Positions 1 through 11,242 are shown, numbered from the stretch's first letter. The stretch is 64,000 nt of DNA from Cellulomonas phragmiteti (GCF_016862775.1 NZ_BONP01000006.1:62001-126000), one strand, 5' to 3'. Notes: a model not told the origin generated them from the sequence alone. Made by a program: numbers and translations.

Positions 1-908
1 GTCAGGCCCTCGACGGTCTGGACCAGCAGCGGTGCGCCCCCCCACGCGAACGCGTGGTTGAGCTTGGTACCGCCGTGGCCCGGCACCTCCACGAACGAGT
101 CGCGGGGGAGCGAGATCATCGCGGTCGGGCCGTCGGCGGGCACGTGCAGCAGCAGGATCGTGTCCGTGCGCTGCCCCTCGGTGCCGTCCTCCGCGATACC
201 GCCCTCGTCGCCGCGCGCGTCGGACCCTGCGAGCAGGTACGTGGTGCCCGGTGTCCCGGGCGCCCCGGACAGTGCGGGGGTCTTCTGCAGCAGACCGTTC
301 GCCCAGATCAGCAACCCGACGGGCCAGGCGACGAGCGCCGCGAGGACGAGGAGCGCGACCACGCCGGCGATGCGCCGACGGCGTCCGCCTCCCGCACCCT
401 CGGAGGGTGCGACCGGCGGTCGGGGAGCCCGTGGCGTGGCCGCGGCCGGTCGCCCCGGGCTCCCGGGCGCGCCGGGTCCGGCGGCACGTGCCGTCGCGGG
501 CGACGACGAGCGGGGCGGGGTGGACCGCGCCGTGGCACCCGCCGGGGGGATGCGCGGGGCGTCGCCCGGGCGGGCCCGCCCCGCGGGTGCGAACGAGGCC
601 GGCGCGCCGGTGCCGGGTGCAGCAGGCCCGGGTGCGTCAGGTCGGGACGCGGCAGGTGCGGGAGCGGGCCGGGTGGCGCCGTCGCGGCGCACACCGGTGC
701 CGCGGGGCGCGGGCGCCGGTGGCGGCGTCCGGCCGCGGCTCGGTGTGCCGCCCTCGCGGGGCGCAGGTCGGGAGACCCGGGTCGGCGCCGCGGGGCGTCC
801 GGCCGACCTGCCGACCACGCGGGCGCCGTCCGCTACCGGCCGGTCGCGCCCGCCGTCCGGCGCGAAGCTGGGGGGCGGGGTCGCGTCGTCGTCACGGCGG
901 CCGGTCAC
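1..908 (-). CDS. LCP (LytR-CpsA-Psr) family glycopolymer ligase, 3' end outside window
   Basis: The visible 302 residues begin with a long Pro/Ala/Arg-rich cytoplasmic tail of about 178 residues. One membrane helix follows near residues 179-202, then the start of an extracellular LCP domain. The domain shows the family signatures AGSDAR, QRTDTILLLH and SLPRDSFVEVPG, followed by KLNHAFAWGG. LCP enzymes move undecaprenyl-linked glycopolymers onto peptidoglycan on the outer face of the membrane. The gene runs off the left edge, so the C-terminal half is not seen. The GTG start overlaps the stop of the upstream LCP gene as GTGA, which implies translational coupling. The unusually long basic tail could interact with cytoplasmic partners; that is inference. 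Confidence 0.88.
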   Translation of the reverse strand, partial: MTGRRDDDATPPPSFAPDGGRDRPVADGARVVGRSAGRPAAPTRVSRPAPREGGTPSRGRTPPPAPAPRGTGVRRDGATRPAPAPAASRPDAPGPAAPGTGAPASFAPAGRARPGDAPRIPPAGATARSTPPRSSSPATARAAGPGAPGSPGRPAAATPRAPRPPVAPSEGAGGGRRRRIAGVVALLVLAALVAWPVGLLIWANGLLQKTPALSGAPGTPGTTYLLAGSDARGDEGGIAEDGTEGQRTDTILLLHVPADGPTAMISLPRDSFVEVPGHGGTKLNHAFAWGGAPLLVQTVEGL

Positions 909-2161
909 GGGACTGCTGAACAGCTCGTCGTCGTGGCGTCGGCGGCCGTGAAGGCGTCGACGCCGGGCGTCTTCGTCTCCGTGGGGGCCGGCTCCGCCTC
1001 GGGCGGTGCGGGGGGTGCCTCGGGCTCCCCGGCCGCGGGCGGCGCGGCGGGTGGCTCCGGCGCGGCCGGCGGCTCGGGCTCGCCGAGCATCGGCACGTCC
1101 GCCGCGATGTTCGCCCACAGGGTGTCGGCCTCCGCGGTCCACTCCACGCGGTTCTTGTCGCTGCTGGCGGGTGCCCACGGCACGGTCATGAGGGTGATGT
1201 TCGCACGGTCGATGCCCCGCAGGCTGAAGGCGAGGCCGGTGAGGTCGCCGACGCCGAGGTCGGTCGTCACGGACTTCGTGGCGGCGCTGAGGAACTGCAT
1301 GAGCTGTGCGCCGTCCGTCAGCAGGTTCTTCGACAGGACCTCGTTGGCGACGTTGGCGATGAGCTGCTGCTGGCGTCCGGCACGCATCGTGTCGGAGCCG
1401 TCGAACGTGGTGCCGTGGCGTGCGCGGGCGAACTGCAGCGCGGTGGTGCCGTCGAGCACCTGCTGACCGGCCTTGAGGTCCAGGCCCGTGTACCGGTCCG
1501 ACACGTCCTCCACGATGCACATCGGCACACCGCCGATCGCGTTGATCATGTTCTGGAACCCGGCGAAGTCCACGACGACGACGTTGGTCACCGGCACGCC
1601 GGTGTTGGCCTGGAACGTGCTGACCGTGCACGCGGCCGCGGACTCCAGGTCGCCGCCGTAGTCCCACCCGATCGCGAACGCGGAGTTGAACATCGCGTTG
1701 CGCTGGGCCCGGGTGGTGTTGCCGTTGGTGAGCGTGCACGACGGCACCTCGACCAGCGAGTCGCGCGGGATCGACACCATCTCCACGCGCGTGCGGTCCG
1801 CCGACACGTGCACGAGGATCGTGGTGTCGGAGCGCATGCCCTCCTCGTCGCCACCGATCTCGGCGTTGACGCCGTCACGCTGGTCGGACCCGAGGACGAG
1901 GACGTTGACCGGCTGACCCGCGTGCAGGTCGGTCGGGTCGGGTGCCCCCTCCGCCGTCGGCGCCGCCTCGACCAGACCGCCGAGGTCCAGCCCGTTGACG
2001 TTGTTGGTGAGCCGGGCCGCGAAGGCCGCCCCGCCCGCGGCACCGAACACCACGACGCTCGTCACCGCGAGCGCGACCGCTCGCAGCAGGCGGTGGGGGT
2101 GCAGGTTGCGGGCGTGACGCGGCGCGCGGAGGCGCCGCGGTGCGGCGTGGCGGGTGGTCAC
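905..2161 (-). CDS. LCP (LytR-CpsA-Psr) family glycopolymer ligase
   Basis: This 418-residue protein has a short basic cytoplasmic end, a membrane helix near residues 26-50 and an extracellular LCP domain. Visible motifs are GSDQRD (about 91-96), MRSDTTILVH, SIPRDSLVEV (about 130) and the conserved ALQFARARHG near 243-250. The C-terminal 55 residues are Pro/Ala/Glu-rich, probably a wall-spanning linker. The family transfers lipid-linked wall polysaccharide to peptidoglycan, which fits the neighbouring glycan genes. I chose GTG at 2161 because a TACGAT element sits 6 bases upstream with no good ribosome site, a leaderless pattern. An ATG at 2209 is the alternative and would add 16 residues. 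A second LCP gene follows with a GTGA overlap. Confidence 0.9.
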   Translation of the reverse strand: MTTRHAAPRRLRAPRHARNLHPHRLLRAVALAVTSVVVFGAAGGAAFAARLTNNVNGLDLGGLVEAAPTAEGAPDPTDLHAGQPVNVLVLGSDQRDGVNAEIGGDEEGMRSDTTILVHVSADRTRVEMVSIPRDSLVEVPSCTLTNGNTTRAQRNAMFNSAFAIGWDYGGDLESAAACTVSTFQANTGVPVTNVVVVDFAGFQNMINAIGGVPMCIVEDVSDRYTGLDLKAGQQVLDGTTALQFARARHGTTFDGSDTMRAGRQQQLIANVANEVLSKNLLTDGAQLMQFLSAATKSVTTDLGVGDLTGLAFSLRGIDRANITLMTVPWAPASSDKNRVEWTAEADTLWANIAADVPMLGEPEPPAAPEPPAAPPAAGEPEAPPAPPEAEPAPTETKTPGVDAFTAADATTTSCSAVP

Positions 2162-2167
2162 GCCCCG

Positions 2168-2173
2168 ATCGTA
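2168..2173 (-). promoter_or_regulatory. Candidate -10 element of the LCP pair
   Basis: TACGAT on the minus strand lies 6 bases before the GTG start at 2161, matching the TANNNT consensus at the distance typical of leaderless actinobacterial transcripts. No clear -35 was seen. Confidence 0.4.
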
Positions 2174-2274
2174 GGAGAGCGACCCGCGCCGCGCGGGGGA
2201 GTGGCGCACGGGCGTCGTGGAGGATCTGTGCAGATGCCCCCACCTGGGGCGTCACTCCCCGCGGCGGGCCTCGG

Positions 2275-4443
<2,169 letters not shown>

Positions 4444-4447
<4 letters not shown>

Positions 4448-5544
4448 GCCAGCACCCGCCGGTACGCGGCCAGCGTGGCGTCGGCCGTGGCGTCCCACGT
4501 GAACCGCGCGGCCCAGGCGGCCCGCGCCGCCCGCGCGGTGTCCCCGTCGTCGGCGTCCAGGACGTCCTGCAGCGCGCCGGCGAGCGCCGTGACGTCGTAC
4601 GGGTCGGCGTAGGTCGCGTGCGGGCCGCCGACCTCGCGCAGCGCCGGCACGTCGCCCGCGAGCACGGGGCGGCCGGCGGCGAACGCCTCGAGCACGGGCA
4701 GGCCGAAGCCCTCGTCGAGCGACGGCAGGAGCACCGCCCGTGCCCCGGCGACCAGGGCGCGCAGCTCGGCGTCCTCGAGCCACCCGGTCCGCACGACGTC
4801 GGCGCCGGCCCCGGCCGCGGCGTCGCTGCCCGCCTGCCCGGCGAGGACGAGGGTCGGGGTGCCGGGGACGTCCGCCCGCAGCGCACGGTGCGCCGCGAGC
4901 AGCCGCGCGAGGTTCTTGCGCGGCTCGAGCGTGCCGACGAACAGCACGTACTCCTCGGGCAGCCCGTGGTCCCGGCGCCAGGCCTCACCCGGGGGTCGCG
5001 CGTCCGACCACCCGGGGTCGACGCCCAGCGGCGTCACGCTCACGCGCTCCGGGTCGAGGGCGTAGTGCTCGCGCACGGCCGCCGCGGTGGCACCCGACGG
5101 CACGAGCACGTGCGCACCGCGCGCCAGCGCCCGCGGCACGAGGGTCCGGTACCGCGCCGCGTCCGCGCTGACGGTCTGCGGGAGGTGCACGTACGCGAGG
5201 TCGTGCACGGTCACCACCTCGCGCGCGTGCCGGGTGGGCGGGGAGACGAAGTTGGTGCCGTGCACGAGGGAGGTGCGCCCCACGAGTGCCTCGACCGGCG
5301 GCACGTCCCAGCGCGCCCACGCCTCCCGCAGGACGCGGGCCGGCACGGGGGGCCCGACCTGGCGCACACCGTCCGGCAGGCCGCGCACCCGGCCGCCGCG
5401 CAGGCTCCACGTCATGACCTCGAGCCGGGCGTCCACGTCGGCCCGGCGCACCGCCGCCGGCAGCGCGTCCAGCACGCGGGCCACGTAGGTCCCGATGCCG
5501 GTGCGACGGCCGAGCAGAGGGGTCCCGTCGAGCGTGATGCGCAC
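4444..5544 (-). CDS. GT4 family glycosyltransferase
   Basis: The 366-residue protein has the GT-B layout of family-4 retaining glycosyltransferases. The N-terminal half begins with a glycine-rich loop (GRRTGIGTY). The C-terminal half carries VGTLEPRKNLARLL and the nucleotide-sugar EX7E region in PSLDEGFGLPVLEAF. It closely resembles the GT4 genes at 25467-26612 and 26726-27862, which share the GTLEPRKN block, so the three look like paralogues. It starts with GTG at 5544 and is followed by a coupled GT2 gene. It is divergent from the methyltransferase gene at 5624. Donor specificity is unknown; many relatives use GDP-mannose or UDP-hexoses. Confidence 0.9.
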
Positions 5545-5589
5545 GCGGCGATGCTCTCACGGGTGACCGTGCGCGGTGCCCCGCTTCGG

Positions 5590-5595
5590 TAGCAT
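5590..5595 (+). promoter_or_regulatory. Candidate -10 element for the methyltransferase gene
   Basis: TAGCAT lies about 29 bases upstream of the ATG at 5624. It would leave a short leader containing the GAGGAAGG ribosome site. Confidence 0.35.
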
Positions 5596-5623
5596 CGGCA
5601 CCCCGGACCGAGGAAGGCAGCCG

Positions 5624-6556
5624 ATGCCCACGTATGACACCGTCGTCGACGAGGCTCTCGAGGACAACTCGCACGCCTACCTCGTGCGGCTCGTGGGCCC
5701 CGGCAAGCGCGTCCTGGACGTCGGGTGCGCCACGGGGTACCTGGGCGAGGTGCTGAAGCGACGCGGCTGCGAGGTCGTGGGTGTCGAGATCGACCCGGCG
5801 GCCGCGGCCCAGGCCGCCGAGGTCCTCGACGAGGTGCTCGTCGCCGACCTCGAGCAGGTGGACCTGCTGGACTCGTTCGAGCGGGGCAGCTTCGACGTCG
5901 TCGTCTTCGGGGACGTGCTGGAGCACCTGCGCGACCCGCTGCGGCTGCTGCGGACGTGCGTGGGCCTGCTGCGCCCCGGCGGGAGCGTCGTCGTCTCCGT
6001 CCCGAACGTCGCCCACGGCGCGGTGCGGCTCGCGCTGCTGCAGGGCCGGTGGACGTACCAGGACCGGGGGCTGCTCGACCGCACCCACGTGACCTTCTTC
6101 ACACGCGTGTCCCTGCTGCGTCTGATGAGCGACGCGGGCCTCGCGGTGGTCGACCTGTGGCCGACCCACGCCGACGCCCTGGCCACCGAGGTGGCCGTCG
6201 ACACGTCGGCGCTCCCGGAGGGGTCGCTGGAGTGGGTGCGCCGGCAGCCCGACGCGGACGTCTACCAGTTCGTGCTGCGGGCGGTCCTCGACGACCGCGA
6301 CGGTGCGGTGGCGCGGCTGCACGCGCAGGTCGAGGCGCTGGTCCTCGAGCGCGACTCGGCCCGCGCCGAGGCCGGGACGGTGCGTGCGCACCTCGACGAC
6401 GTCGAGCGCTCCGGCGCGGAGGCGAAGGTCCGTGCGGAGCGGGCCGAGGCCGAGGTCGAGGCCCTGTACGCCACCCGCGCGATGCGCGCGCTGCGGGCGC
6501 CCCGTCAGGTCTACGCACGTCTGCGACGGCCGTCGCGGGACCGTCCTGGGCGATAG
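5624..6556 (+). CDS. SAM-dependent methyltransferase with C-terminal coiled coil
   Basis: This 310-residue class I methyltransferase has the SAM-binding motif VLDVGCATGYLGEVL near residues 30-45, the acidic motif II segment GVEID, and FDVVVFGDVLEHL. Residues from about 225 to 285 are rich in heptads of Leu, Glu, Ala and Arg and predict a coiled coil, followed by a basic tail. Such proteins often cap or decorate ABC-exported polysaccharides, with the coiled coil measuring or anchoring. Here it directly precedes the Wzm/Wzt transporter genes, which supports a chain-terminating or sugar-methylating role by analogy with O-antigen systems. The ATG is chosen for the strong GAGGAAGG ribosome site. 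Confidence 0.85.
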   Translation: MPTYDTVVDEALEDNSHAYLVRLVGPGKRVLDVGCATGYLGEVLKRRGCEVVGVEIDPAAAAQAAEVLDEVLVADLEQVDLLDSFERGSFDVVVFGDVLEHLRDPLRLLRTCVGLLRPGGSVVVSVPNVAHGAVRLALLQGRWTYQDRGLLDRTHVTFFTRVSLLRLMSDAGLAVVDLWPTHADALATEVAVDTSALPEGSLEWVRRQPDADVYQFVLRAVLDDRDGAVARLHAQVEALVLERDSARAEAGTVRAHLDDVERSGAEAKVRAERAEAEVEALYATRAMRALRAPRQVYARLRRPSRDRPGR

Positions 6557-6572
6557 GCCCCGCTGCGTCGCC

Positions 6573-6578
6573 TAGGAT
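6573..6578 (+). promoter_or_regulatory. Candidate -10 element before the wzm leader ORF
   Basis: TAGGAT lies 7 bases before an ATG at 6586. The expected transcription start would fall at or next to that ATG, giving a leaderless transcript. No -35 resembling TTGACA was found. Confidence 0.45.
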
Positions 6579-6585
6579 CGGGCCC

Positions 6586-6657
6586 ATGCTTCGACCCCTC
6601 ACCCCGGGGCCACGTCCCGGGAACGTCGGCATGTGCGCGCAGGTGACGGCGGCGTGA
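6586..6657 (+). CDS. Candidate 23-residue leader peptide coupled to wzm
   Basis: A 24-codon frame begins with ATG 7 bases after a TAGGAT -10 element and encodes a Pro/Gly-rich peptide, MLRPLTPGPRPGNVGMCAQV plus three residues. Its TGA stop overlaps the GTG start of the ABC permease as GTGA, exactly like other coupled pairs in this window. It could let ribosomes loading on a leaderless message reach the permease start. It may also be a chance frame. The repeated CCCGGG stretches inside it could form a hairpin. The peptide has no recognisable amino-acid bias for attenuation. Confidence 0.4.
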   Translation: MLRPLTPGPRPGNVGMCAQVTAA

Positions 6658-7496
6658 GAGATCCCGTCCGGACGCGTCGCATGCGCGAGCTGCTCATCAA
6701 CCTCACGATGCGTGAGGTCAAGGGGCGCTACAAGCGCACCGCCCTGGGGAACCTGTGGTCGCTGATCAACCCGATCGCCACGATGGTCGTGTACACGGTC
6801 GTCTTCGGCGTGTTCATGCGGGTCGAGATCGAGCCGAGCCGCACGGGCCTGCACGTCTTCGCGCTCTGGCTGATGTGCGCCCTGATCCCCTGGACGTTCT
6901 TCTCGGCCGCGCTCATGACAGGCCTGAACTCGATCGTCGCCAACGCCAACCTCGTGAAGAAGGTCTTCTTCCCGCGGGAGGTGCTCGTCGCCTCGAGCGT
7001 CTTCGCCCTCGACGTGACCACGGCGATCGAGCTCGGCGTGCTGGTCGTCGCGCTGACGCTGTTCGGCCAGATGCTCCTGCCGTGGCTGCCCATGGTCGTG
7101 GTGCTGCTCATCCTGCTGACCGCCATGGCGCTGGGGTTCGCGCTCATGCTCTCGGTCGCCAACGTGTACTTCCGTGACACCGAGCACTTCGTGGCGATCC
7201 TGCTGCAGATCTGGCTCTACGCGACGCCGATCATCTACCCGCTGTCGCTGGTGCGCCGAGCCGAGGGCGACCTCAACGGCTGGCTCGCCCAGCACGGCCT
7301 GTCCTTCCCCCTCGTGGCCTTCTGGGAGCTCAACCCGATGCTGCACTTCACGCAGGCGTTCCGGGCCGTGCTCTACGAGGAGACGTGGCCGTCCCAGACC
7401 GACATGATCTGGTGCGTGTCGTCCGCCGCCATCGTCCTGTTCATCGGCTGGCGGGTCTTCCGCCGCTTCGAGCCGAGGATGGCGGAGGAGCTGTGA
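6654..7496 (+). CDS. wzm: ABC-2 type polysaccharide export permease
   Basis: The 280-residue integral membrane protein has a cytoplasmic amphipathic start (LLINLTMREVKGRYK) and about six membrane helices, the layout of Wzm/TagG-type permeases. It forms the channel that moves a finished lipid-linked polysaccharide across the membrane. Its ATPase partner follows with a GTGA overlap. The start at GTG 6654 is supported by AGGTG eight bases upstream and by the GTGA overlap with a short upstream frame. A GTG at 6633 is the alternative, adding seven residues. The neighbouring methyltransferase, ATPase and two-domain glycosyltransferase suggest one export module. Confidence 0.9.
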   Translation: MRDPVRTRRMRELLINLTMREVKGRYKRTALGNLWSLINPIATMVVYTVVFGVFMRVEIEPSRTGLHVFALWLMCALIPWTFFSAALMTGLNSIVANANLVKKVFFPREVLVASSVFALDVTTAIELGVLVVALTLFGQMLLPWLPMVVVLLILLTAMALGFALMLSVANVYFRDTEHFVAILLQIWLYATPIIYPLSLVRRAEGDLNGWLAQHGLSFPLVAFWELNPMLHFTQAFRAVLYEETWPSQTDMIWCVSSAAIVLFIGWRVFRRFEPRMAEEL

Positions 7497-8698
7497 GCGA
7501 GATCATCGAGGTCGACGGGGTCTCCAAGCGCTTCCGGATGTACCGCGAGCGCAACCAGTCGCTCAAGGCCTCGCTCATGCGTGGCCGCCGCGCCAAGTAC
7601 GACGAGTTCTGGGCGCTGCGCGACGTCGGGTTCTCCATCCCGCAGGGCTCCACCTTCGGGCTCATCGGCGAGAACGGGTCCGGCAAGTCGACGCTGCTCA
7701 AGTGCCTCGCACGCATCCTCGTCCCCGACGAGGGCTCGATCACCGTCGGTGGCTCCGTGGCGGCGCTCCTCGAGCTCGGGTCCGGGTTCCACCCCGAGCT
7801 CACGGGCCGCGAGAACGTCTACCTCAACGGCTCCATCCTGGGCCTGGGCAAGCGCGAGATCGACCGCAAGTTCGACGAGATCGTCGACTTCGCCGGCATC
7901 GAGACCTTCATCGACCAGCCCGTGAAGAACTACTCGTCCGGCATGTACGTGCGCCTCGGCTTCTCCGTCGCGATCAACGTCGACCCGGACATCCTGCTCG
8001 TCGACGAGGTGCTGGCCGTCGGTGACGCCGCGTTCCAGGCCAAGTGCATGGAGAAGTTCGCGGAGTTCCGGGCCGCGGGCAAGACCGTCGTCATCGTCAG
8101 CCACGCCATGGGCTCGATGCGCACCATGTGCGACCACGTCGCGTGGCTCGACCACGGCCGCCTCGTGCAGTCGGGTCCGGCGACGTCGCTGGTCGACGAG
8201 TACGTGGACGCGACCCACGTCGAGCGCGCCGTGCAGGGCGACCAGCCCGAGCACGAGACCGGCCGGCACGGGTCGGGCGAGGTGACGGTCGAGCGCGTCG
8301 AGCTCATCGACGGCGACGGCCAGCCGGTCACGACCCTGCGCACCGGCGACCCGATGCGGATCCGCGTGCACTACGACGCCCACGAGCGGGTCGACAAGCC
8401 GGTGTTCGGCCTGGCCGTCGAGACCCTCGAGGGCGTCTACGTGTGGGCGTACCACACCCGTGACGGTGGCCTGGAGATCGACGCGGTCTCCGGCAAGGGC
8501 TCGGTCGACTGCGTCGTGCCGGCCGTGCCGCTGCAGCCGGGGACGTTCGACGTGATCGCGTCGGTCGTGGACTGGACGACGCAGCACACCTACGACCTGC
8601 GGCGCAAGGTCGTGCGGTTCGACGTGGAGGCCGGGTCACCGCGCGAGTCGGGCGGGATCGTGGCCATGGGGGCGACATGGACGAGGGAGAGCACGTGA
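7493..8698 (+). CDS. wzt: ABC transporter ATP-binding protein with Wzt C-terminal glycan-binding domain
   Basis: This 401-residue protein has an N-terminal ATPase domain (about 1-240) with Walker A GENGSGKST near 59-67, a signature region YSSGMYVRLGF and Walker B ILLVDEVLAVGD. From about residue 260 it continues into a beta-rich Wzt C-terminal domain. In known Wzt proteins this domain binds the modified end of the polymer before export. TagH-type teichoic acid ATPases lack it, so the exported polymer probably carries a recognised end group, perhaps methylated by the enzyme encoded at 5624. It overlaps the permease and the following glycosyltransferase by GTGA at both ends, so expression should be tightly coupled. 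Confidence 0.92.
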   Translation: MSEIIEVDGVSKRFRMYRERNQSLKASLMRGRRAKYDEFWALRDVGFSIPQGSTFGLIGENGSGKSTLLKCLARILVPDEGSITVGGSVAALLELGSGFHPELTGRENVYLNGSILGLGKREIDRKFDEIVDFAGIETFIDQPVKNYSSGMYVRLGFSVAINVDPDILLVDEVLAVGDAAFQAKCMEKFAEFRAAGKTVVIVSHAMGSMRTMCDHVAWLDHGRLVQSGPATSLVDEYVDATHVERAVQGDQPEHETGRHGSGEVTVERVELIDGDGQPVTTLRTGDPMRIRVHYDAHERVDKPVFGLAVETLEGVYVWAYHTRDGGLEIDAVSGKGSVDCVVPAVPLQPGTFDVIASVVDWTTQHTYDLRRKVVRFDVEAGSPRESGGIVAMGATWTREST

Positions 8699-11208
8699 GC
8701 AGCACGAAGGGCCGGACGGGGGAGATCCGCCGCGGCGTGGTCACCGTCGTCCTCGTGAACTACAAGGGCGCCCAGGACACGATCACGGCGCTGCGTGCCT
8801 TCGACGACGTCGACTGGCCGCGTGAGCAGCTCGAGCTCGTGGTCGTCGACAACGACTCGCAGGACGGCAGCGTCCAGGAGATCCGGGCGGCGGTGCCGGA
8901 GGCCCTCGTGGTCCCCGCCGGCAGCAACACCGGGTTCGCCGGCGGCTGCAACCTCGGCGTGCGCCACGCGACCGGTGAGTACGTCGCCTTCCTCAACAAC
9001 GACGCGCGGCCGGGCCGCGAGTGGATCCGTGCCGCGGTCGAGGTGCTGGCCGCCGACCGCACCGTCGGTGCCGTCGCCAGCAAGGTCCTCGACTGGGAGG
9101 GCGAGCGGATCGACTACGTCGACGGGTCGCTCACCTGGTTCGGCATGGGCTACAAGCGTGAGGTCGAGAGCCTCGACACCGGCGAGTGGGACACCGCCAA
9201 GGACGTGCTGTTCGGCACGGGCGCGGCGATGTTCATGCGGACGGAGCTGTACCGCGACGTCGGCGGGTTCGACGAGCGGTTCTTCATGTTCTACGAGGAC
9301 GTGGACCTCGGCTGGCGGCTGAACCTGCTCGGGTACCGCGTGCGGTACGTGCCCGGCTCGGTGGCGTACCACAAGCACCACGTCACGATGAAGAAGTTCG
9401 GCAACTTCCGCGAGACGTACCTGCTCGAGCGCAACGCGCTGATGTCGATGTACAAGAACCTCGACGACGAGTCGCTGGCCCGGGCGCTGCCCGCCGCGAT
9501 GGCGCTCGCGGTGCGCCGGTCGTTCGCCCGCGTCGACGTCGACACCTCCACGCTCGACCTGCAGCGGTCGCCGGGCAACGACGACGTCGGGACGCTCGAG
9601 CTGCCGAAGATGGCGCTGACCGGCCCCTACGCGATCGACTACTTCGTCGACCAGCTCGAGTCCCTCGCCCAGACGCGCAAGGACCTGCAGGTGCGCCGCC
9701 GCCGGCCGGACACCGACCTGTTCCCCCTGTTCCGGCAGGCGATGGAGCCCGCGTACGCCATCGACAGCTACCTCGAGGCTCACCGCGTGCTCGTCGAGGC
9801 GTTCGACGTGGCGTCCCGGTTCGAGACCCGTCGCCGCGTGCTCGTGGTCACCGGGGAGCCGCTGAAGTCCACGATGGCCGGCCCGGCGATCCGGGCCTGG
9901 GAGATCGCACGGACGCTGAGCACCGAGCACGAGGTCCGTCTCGCGTCGACCAGCGGCAACGCGATCGAGCCCGAGGGCTTCACGGCGGAGTACATCTACG
10001 GCAAGAAGCTCGTGGACGCCACGGAGTGGGCCGACGTCATCATCTTCCAGGGGTTCCTGCTCGAGGCCGCGCCCTGGCTCAAGGACAGCGACAAGATCGT
10101 CGTCGCCGACATCTACGACCCGATGCACCTCGAGCAGCTCGAGCAGGCCAAGGACCAGGGTCCCGGCGGCCGCGAGATGGCGGTGCGGGAGACGACCCGG
10201 GCGCTCAACGAGCAGATCGCCCGTGCCGACCTCATGCTGTGCGCGTCGGACAAGCAGCGCGACTTCTGGCTCGGGCAGCTCGCCGGGCAGGGGCGCGTCA
10301 ACCCGGCCGTGTACGACGAGGACGAGTCGCTGCGGTCGCTGCTGTCGGTGGTGCCGTTCGGCATCGCCGACACGGACCCGGTGCAGCGGCGCCACGCGAT
10401 CAAGGGCGCGACCGAGGGCATCTCGGTCGACGACAAGGTCATCCTGTGGGGCGGTGGGATCTACAACTGGTTCGACCCCCTGACGCTCATCCGCGCCGTC
10501 GACGTGCTGCGCCGCGAGCACCCCGAGGTGCGCCTCTACTTCATGGGCCTCAAGCACCCGAACCCGGGCGTCCCGGAGATGAAGATCGCCTGGCGCACGC
10601 GCGAGCTGGCGGCCGAGCTCGGCCTGGTCGACAAGCACGTGTTCTTCAACGAGGGCTGGGTGCCCTACGACGAGCGGGCGGACTACCTGCTCGACGCGGA
10701 CGTCGGCGTGTCGACGCACTTCGAGCACATCGAGACCGCGTTCAGCTTCCGCACCCGCATCCTCGACTACCTGTGGACCACGCTGCCGATCGTCGCGACC
10801 AGCGGCGACACCTTCGGTGAGCTCATCCGCACGCACGACCTGGGCCGTGTGGTGCCGCCGCAGGACGTCGACGCCCTCGTCGAGGCGCTCGAGCAGATGC
10901 TGTACGACCAGCCGGCGATCGACGAGGTGCGCACCAACGTGCGCGCGTTCGCGGAGTCGTACCGCTGGGAGCGGGTGCTGCAGCCGCTCGTGGAGTTCTG
11001 CCGCGCACCCCGGCGTGCGGCCGACCTCACGAGCAGGCTCGGCCCCGTGACGACGGCGATGTACGTGTCGCCCCCGCCGCCGATCTCCGTGCGCGGTGAC
11101 CTCCACCTGCTGCGTGAGTACATGGCGCAGGGCGGGGTGCGCGAGGTGGCGCGCCGGGCGGCCGGTCGGGTCCGGCGGCTCACGGGCTCGGGGCCGGGCT
11201 CGCGCTGA
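8695..11208 (+). CDS. Two-domain glycosyltransferase (GT2 plus GT4)
   Basis: The 837-residue protein joins two glycosyltransferases. Residues about 12-260 are GT2 (VTVVLVNYKG, VVVDNDSQDGS, FLNNDARPG, RFFMFYEDVDLGWRL). Residues about 375-810 form a GT-B fold resembling GT4 (VLVVTGEPLKSTMAGPAIRA, VILWGGGIYNWFDPLTLI, THFEHIETAFSFRTRILDYL). A helical linker lies between them. Bifunctional polymerases of this type build alternating repeats or add two sugars in one complex. The GTG at 8695 gives a GTGA overlap with the upstream ATPase gene and has GGGAG just upstream. An in-frame ATG at 8677 would add six residues. It is the last gene of the export operon, followed by a strong hairpin. Confidence 0.88.
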   Translation: MSSTKGRTGEIRRGVVTVVLVNYKGAQDTITALRAFDDVDWPREQLELVVVDNDSQDGSVQEIRAAVPEALVVPAGSNTGFAGGCNLGVRHATGEYVAFLNNDARPGREWIRAAVEVLAADRTVGAVASKVLDWEGERIDYVDGSLTWFGMGYKREVESLDTGEWDTAKDVLFGTGAAMFMRTELYRDVGGFDERFFMFYEDVDLGWRLNLLGYRVRYVPGSVAYHKHHVTMKKFGNFRETYLLERNALMSMYKNLDDESLARALPAAMALAVRRSFARVDVDTSTLDLQRSPGNDDVGTLELPKMALTGPYAIDYFVDQLESLAQTRKDLQVRRRRPDTDLFPLFRQAMEPAYAIDSYLEAHRVLVEAFDVASRFETRRRVLVVTGEPLKSTMAGPAIRAWEIARTLSTEHEVRLASTSGNAIEPEGFTAEYIYGKKLVDATEWADVIIFQGFLLEAAPWLKDSDKIVVADIYDPMHLEQLEQAKDQGPGGREMAVRETTRALNEQIARADLMLCASDKQRDFWLGQLAGQGRVNPAVYDEDESLRSLLSVVPFGIADTDPVQRRHAIKGATEGISVDDKVILWGGGIYNWFDPLTLIRAVDVLRREHPEVRLYFMGLKHPNPGVPEMKIAWRTRELAAELGLVDKHVFFNEGWVPYDERADYLLDADVGVSTHFEHIETAFSFRTRILDYLWTTLPIVATSGDTFGELIRTHDLGRVVPPQDVDALVEALEQMLYDQPAIDEVRTNVRAFAESYRWERVLQPLVEFCRAPRRAADLTSRLGPVTTAMYVSPPPPISVRGDLHLLREYMAQGGVREVARRAAGRVRRLTGSGPGSR

Positions 11209-11242
11209 CGGAGTCCGCGCCGGCGCTCGCCGCGCCGGCACC

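Noticed and set aside
54-1466. Long plus-strand frames over the LCP genes
   Set aside because: They are antisense to two convincing LCP genes, are Arg/Gly/Pro-rich and show no domain. They are products of high GC content.
2236-2250. GCCCC/GGGGC inverted repeat between LCP and rmlB genes
   Set aside because: It is five base pairs long, expected by chance at this GC content.
6099-7346. Long minus-strand frame over wzm
   Set aside because: It lies antisense to the methyltransferase and ABC permease and has the His/Arg/Asp composition typical of GC-rich shadows.
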